A DNA stretch of 64,000 nucleotides from an uncultured Agathobaculum sp. (GTDB taxonomy: Bacteria > Bacillota > Clostridia > Oscillospirales > Butyricicoccaceae): contig NZ_CALWUM010000001.1 in NCBI RefSeq assembly GCF_944384765.1, forward strand, positions 1 through 64,000. The letters run 5' to 3'. The notes under the pieces were generated by a model that did not search any database, had not been told where the DNA came from, and saw only the letters and a list, made by a program, of their open reading frames with translations. Both the position numbers and the translations under genes were made by a program. Numbering within the stretch: the stretch's first letter is position 1; every line of letters begins with the position of its first letter. Of the stretch, positions 62,208 to 64,000 are shown piece after piece.

Positions 62208-63629
62208 ATGGGCGGATTTTTCGGCGCCGTCTCCAAGCAGGACTGCGTGCTGGACATCTTTTTCGGTGTGGACTATCACTCCCACCTGGGTACGCGCCGC
62301 GGCGGCATGATCCTTTATGACCGCGAACGCGGCTTCCAGCGCCAGATCCACAACATCGAAAACACCCCGTTCCGCACCAAATTTGAAAAGGATTTGGCGG
62401 ACTTTTCCGGCTGCAGCGGCATCGGCTGCATCAGCGATACCGACCCGCAGCCGCTGCTCGTGCGCTCGCACCTCGGCCTGTATGCGCTGACCACGGTCGG
62501 CATCATCAACAACGCCGAGGAGCTGGTGCGCCGGTATTTTTCCGACCACGGCCATCAGTTCATGGCCATGAGCTCGGGCAAGGTCAACTCCACCGAGCTG
62601 GCCGCCGCGCTCATCAACCAGAAGGATGACATTGTCTCGGGCATCCTGCACGCGCAGGAGCTGATCGACGGCTCGCTGACCGTGCTCGTGCTGACCCAGG
62701 ACGGCATCATCGCCGCGCGCGACCGCCTCGGCCGCCTGCCCGTGCTGATCGGGCAGAACGAGGACGGCTGCTGCGTCTCGTTCGAGTCCTTTGCTTATCA
62801 CAAGCTCGGCTATGCGGACGCTTACGAGCTCGGCCCGCGCGAGGTTGTCCGGGTCACGGCGGACGGGTTTGAAACCCTGTCCCCCGCAGGCAAGGAGATG
62901 CGCATCTGCGCCTTCCTCTGGACCTATTACGGCTACCCGAACTCGAATTACGAGGGCGTCAACGTCGAAGTCATGCGCTACCGCAACGGCGCGCTCATGG
63001 CGCGCGACGATAAAAAACGCGGTCTCGCGCAGGATGTGGACTATGTCGCGGGCGTGCCGGATTCCGGCCTGCCGCACGCGATCGGCTACGCCAACGAATG
63101 CGGCAAGCCGTTTGCGCGCCCGTTTGTCAAATATACGCCGACCTGGCCGCGCTCGTTCATGCCGGCCAACCAGAAAATCCGCAACCAGGTCGCCAAGATG
63201 AAGCAGATCCCCGTGCCCGAGCTGATCGAGGGCAAAAAGCTGCTGTTTGTGGACGATTCCATCGTCCGCGGCACCCAGCTGCGCGAAACCGTGGAATTCC
63301 TGTATGAATCCGGCGCAAAGGAAGTGCACATGCGCTCGGCCTGTCCGCCGATCATGTACGGGTGCAAATACCTCAACTTCTCCTCCTCGAATTCCGAGCT
63401 GGAGCTGCTCGCCCGCCGCACCGTGCAGGAGCTTGAGGGCGACGAGGGACAGAAGCACCTGGAGGAATACGCGGACGCCAACACCGAGCGCGGCCAGTGC
63501 ATGCTGAAGACCATCTGTGAAAAGTTCGGCTTCAGCTCGCTGGGCTACCAGTCGCTCGACGGCCTGCTCGAGGCCATCGGCCTGGACCGCGACAAGGTGT
63601 GCACCTATTGCTGGAATGGCAAGGAATAA
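62208..63629 (+). CDS. PurF paralogue without glutaminase nucleophile
   Basis: A 473-residue protein homologous to PurF over its whole length. The PRPP-binding loop LLFVDDSIVRGTQL and GVPDSGLPHAIGYA are intact, so the phosphoribosyl site looks functional. The glutaminase half is altered: the start is MGGFFGAVSK where PurF has the processed Cys, the R-Y-S-T segment reads IGCISDT, and the H-N-G-N segment reads TVGIINN. It probably cannot use glutamine. Roles such as ammonia-dependent synthesis, regulation or a partner subunit are inferences. RBS GGAGAGGAG is good. It lies 29 bases after purF. Confidence 0.85.
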   Translation: MGGFFGAVSKQDCVLDIFFGVDYHSHLGTRRGGMILYDRERGFQRQIHNIENTPFRTKFEKDLADFSGCSGIGCISDTDPQPLLVRSHLGLYALTTVGIINNAEELVRRYFSDHGHQFMAMSSGKVNSTELAAALINQKDDIVSGILHAQELIDGSLTVLVLTQDGIIAARDRLGRLPVLIGQNEDGCCVSFESFAYHKLGYADAYELGPREVVRVTADGFETLSPAGKEMRICAFLWTYYGYPNSNYEGVNVEVMRYRNGALMARDDKKRGLAQDVDYVAGVPDSGLPHAIGYANECGKPFARPFVKYTPTWPRSFMPANQKIRNQVAKMKQIPVPELIEGKKLLFVDDSIVRGTQLRETVEFLYESGAKEVHMRSACPPIMYGCKYLNFSSSNSELELLARRTVQELEGDEGQKHLEEYADANTERGQCMLKTICEKFGFSSLGYQSLDGLLEAIGLDRDKVCTYCWNGKE

Positions 63630-63691
63630 GCGCTGCGCTGCGTGCGCTGCGGACAGATATCAACAACAAGGGAAAGTGAGAGTGTAACTTA

Positions 63692-64000
63692 TGAGTGAAA
63701 GCCGTTCTGAGAGCTACAAGGCTGCCGGCGTGGACGTAACCGCCGGTTACGAGGCGGTCAAGCTGATGAAGCCGATGGTCGAATCGACCTTCACCAAGGG
63801 CGTTATGGGTACGCTCGGCGGCTTCGGCGGCCTGTTCCGTCCGGATTTCAAGGGCATGGCCGACCCCATCCTGGTCTCGGGCACGGACGGCGTGGGCACC
63901 AAGCTCAAGCTGGCGTTCCTGATGGATAAGCACGACACGGTCGGCATCGACTGTGTGGCCATGTGCGTCAACGACATCGCGTGCTGCGGCGCGCAGCCGC
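63692..64000 (+). CDS. purM: Phosphoribosylformylglycinamidine cyclo-ligase, N-terminal part
   Basis: The first 103 codons of AIR synthetase; the gene runs off the window. The start [20 protein letters not shown] is typical, followed by [15 protein letters not shown], the [14 protein letters not shown] nucleotide-binding glycine motif and [13 protein letters not shown]. It continues the purine operon 62 bases after the PurF paralogue. The ribosome binding site is weak (GTGAGAGTG). Confidence 0.95.

Noticed and set aside
60730..63458. Long minus-strand open frames opposite purF and its paralogue
   Set aside because: They mirror the codon phase of clear purine genes and show no protein motifs.

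Overview
The window is a GC-rich, densely packed chromosomal segment of a low-G+C-phylum (Firmicutes) anaerobe, most likely an Oscillospirales/Butyricicoccaceae-type Clostridia. The evidence is the mix of families: a bS21-LeuRS-RsfS-LCP-YqeK-NadD cluster, an archaeal-type AspRS, an OGG1-type glycosylase, YhbY, a SigA-like promoter grammar (TTGACA-17-TATAAT) and strong GGAGG ribosome binding sites. The taxon is an inference; no rRNA is present.

Layout. 1-235 is the 5' end of a group II intron on the minus strand, just beyond the rpsU terminator. 318-12875 (minus) is a long housekeeping array: smc, a small membrane protein, ftsY, rph, rdgB, yhbY, nadD, yqeK, an LCP protein, rsfS, leuS, then rpsU from its own promoter. 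13085-13504 is a lone plus-strand SnoaL-like gene. 13550-21338 (minus) holds rnc, plsX, trmFO, topA, dprA and a TrmH-family methylase; an array of six hairpins separates dprA and topA.

21422-30970 is a visibly more A/T-rich accessory island. It carries a complete four-gene type II Wadjet (jetABCD) plasmid-defence operon on the minus strand, a convergent small recombinase-like gene that overlaps the jetD 3' end, and the decayed C-terminus of a Fic-family protein.

31071-41180 (minus) returns to core genes: lysS, greA, a C-terminal processing protease, an M23 murein hydrolase, ftsX, ftsE, a CdaR/PucR-like regulator, an RsuA-type pseudouridine synthase, thioredoxin, an OGG1-like glycosylase and a DUF3783 protein. 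41281-58893 mixes strands: a ZIP metal transporter with an 18-codon leader peptide, a DUF2798 membrane protein with a leader terminator, an RlmD-type methylase, a lipoprotein, an AGCS alanine symporter, PutP, an ECF sigma/anti-sigma pair, glgB, aspS, a flippase, a GT4-CsaB fusion and a second glycosyltransferase. The last three look like a cell-surface glycan module.

58954-64000 is the start of a de novo purine operon: promoter, 34-codon ORF, terminator, purE, a hairpin-dense spacer, purC, purF, a second PurF paralogue that has lost the glutaminase nucleophile, and the start of purM.

The points most worth following are the Wadjet operon and its palindrome-overlapped promoter, the ORF-plus-terminator leader of the purine operon, the overlapping leader peptide of the ZIP transporter, the glutaminase-dead PurF paralogue, and two dense hairpin arrays placed between co-directional genes.
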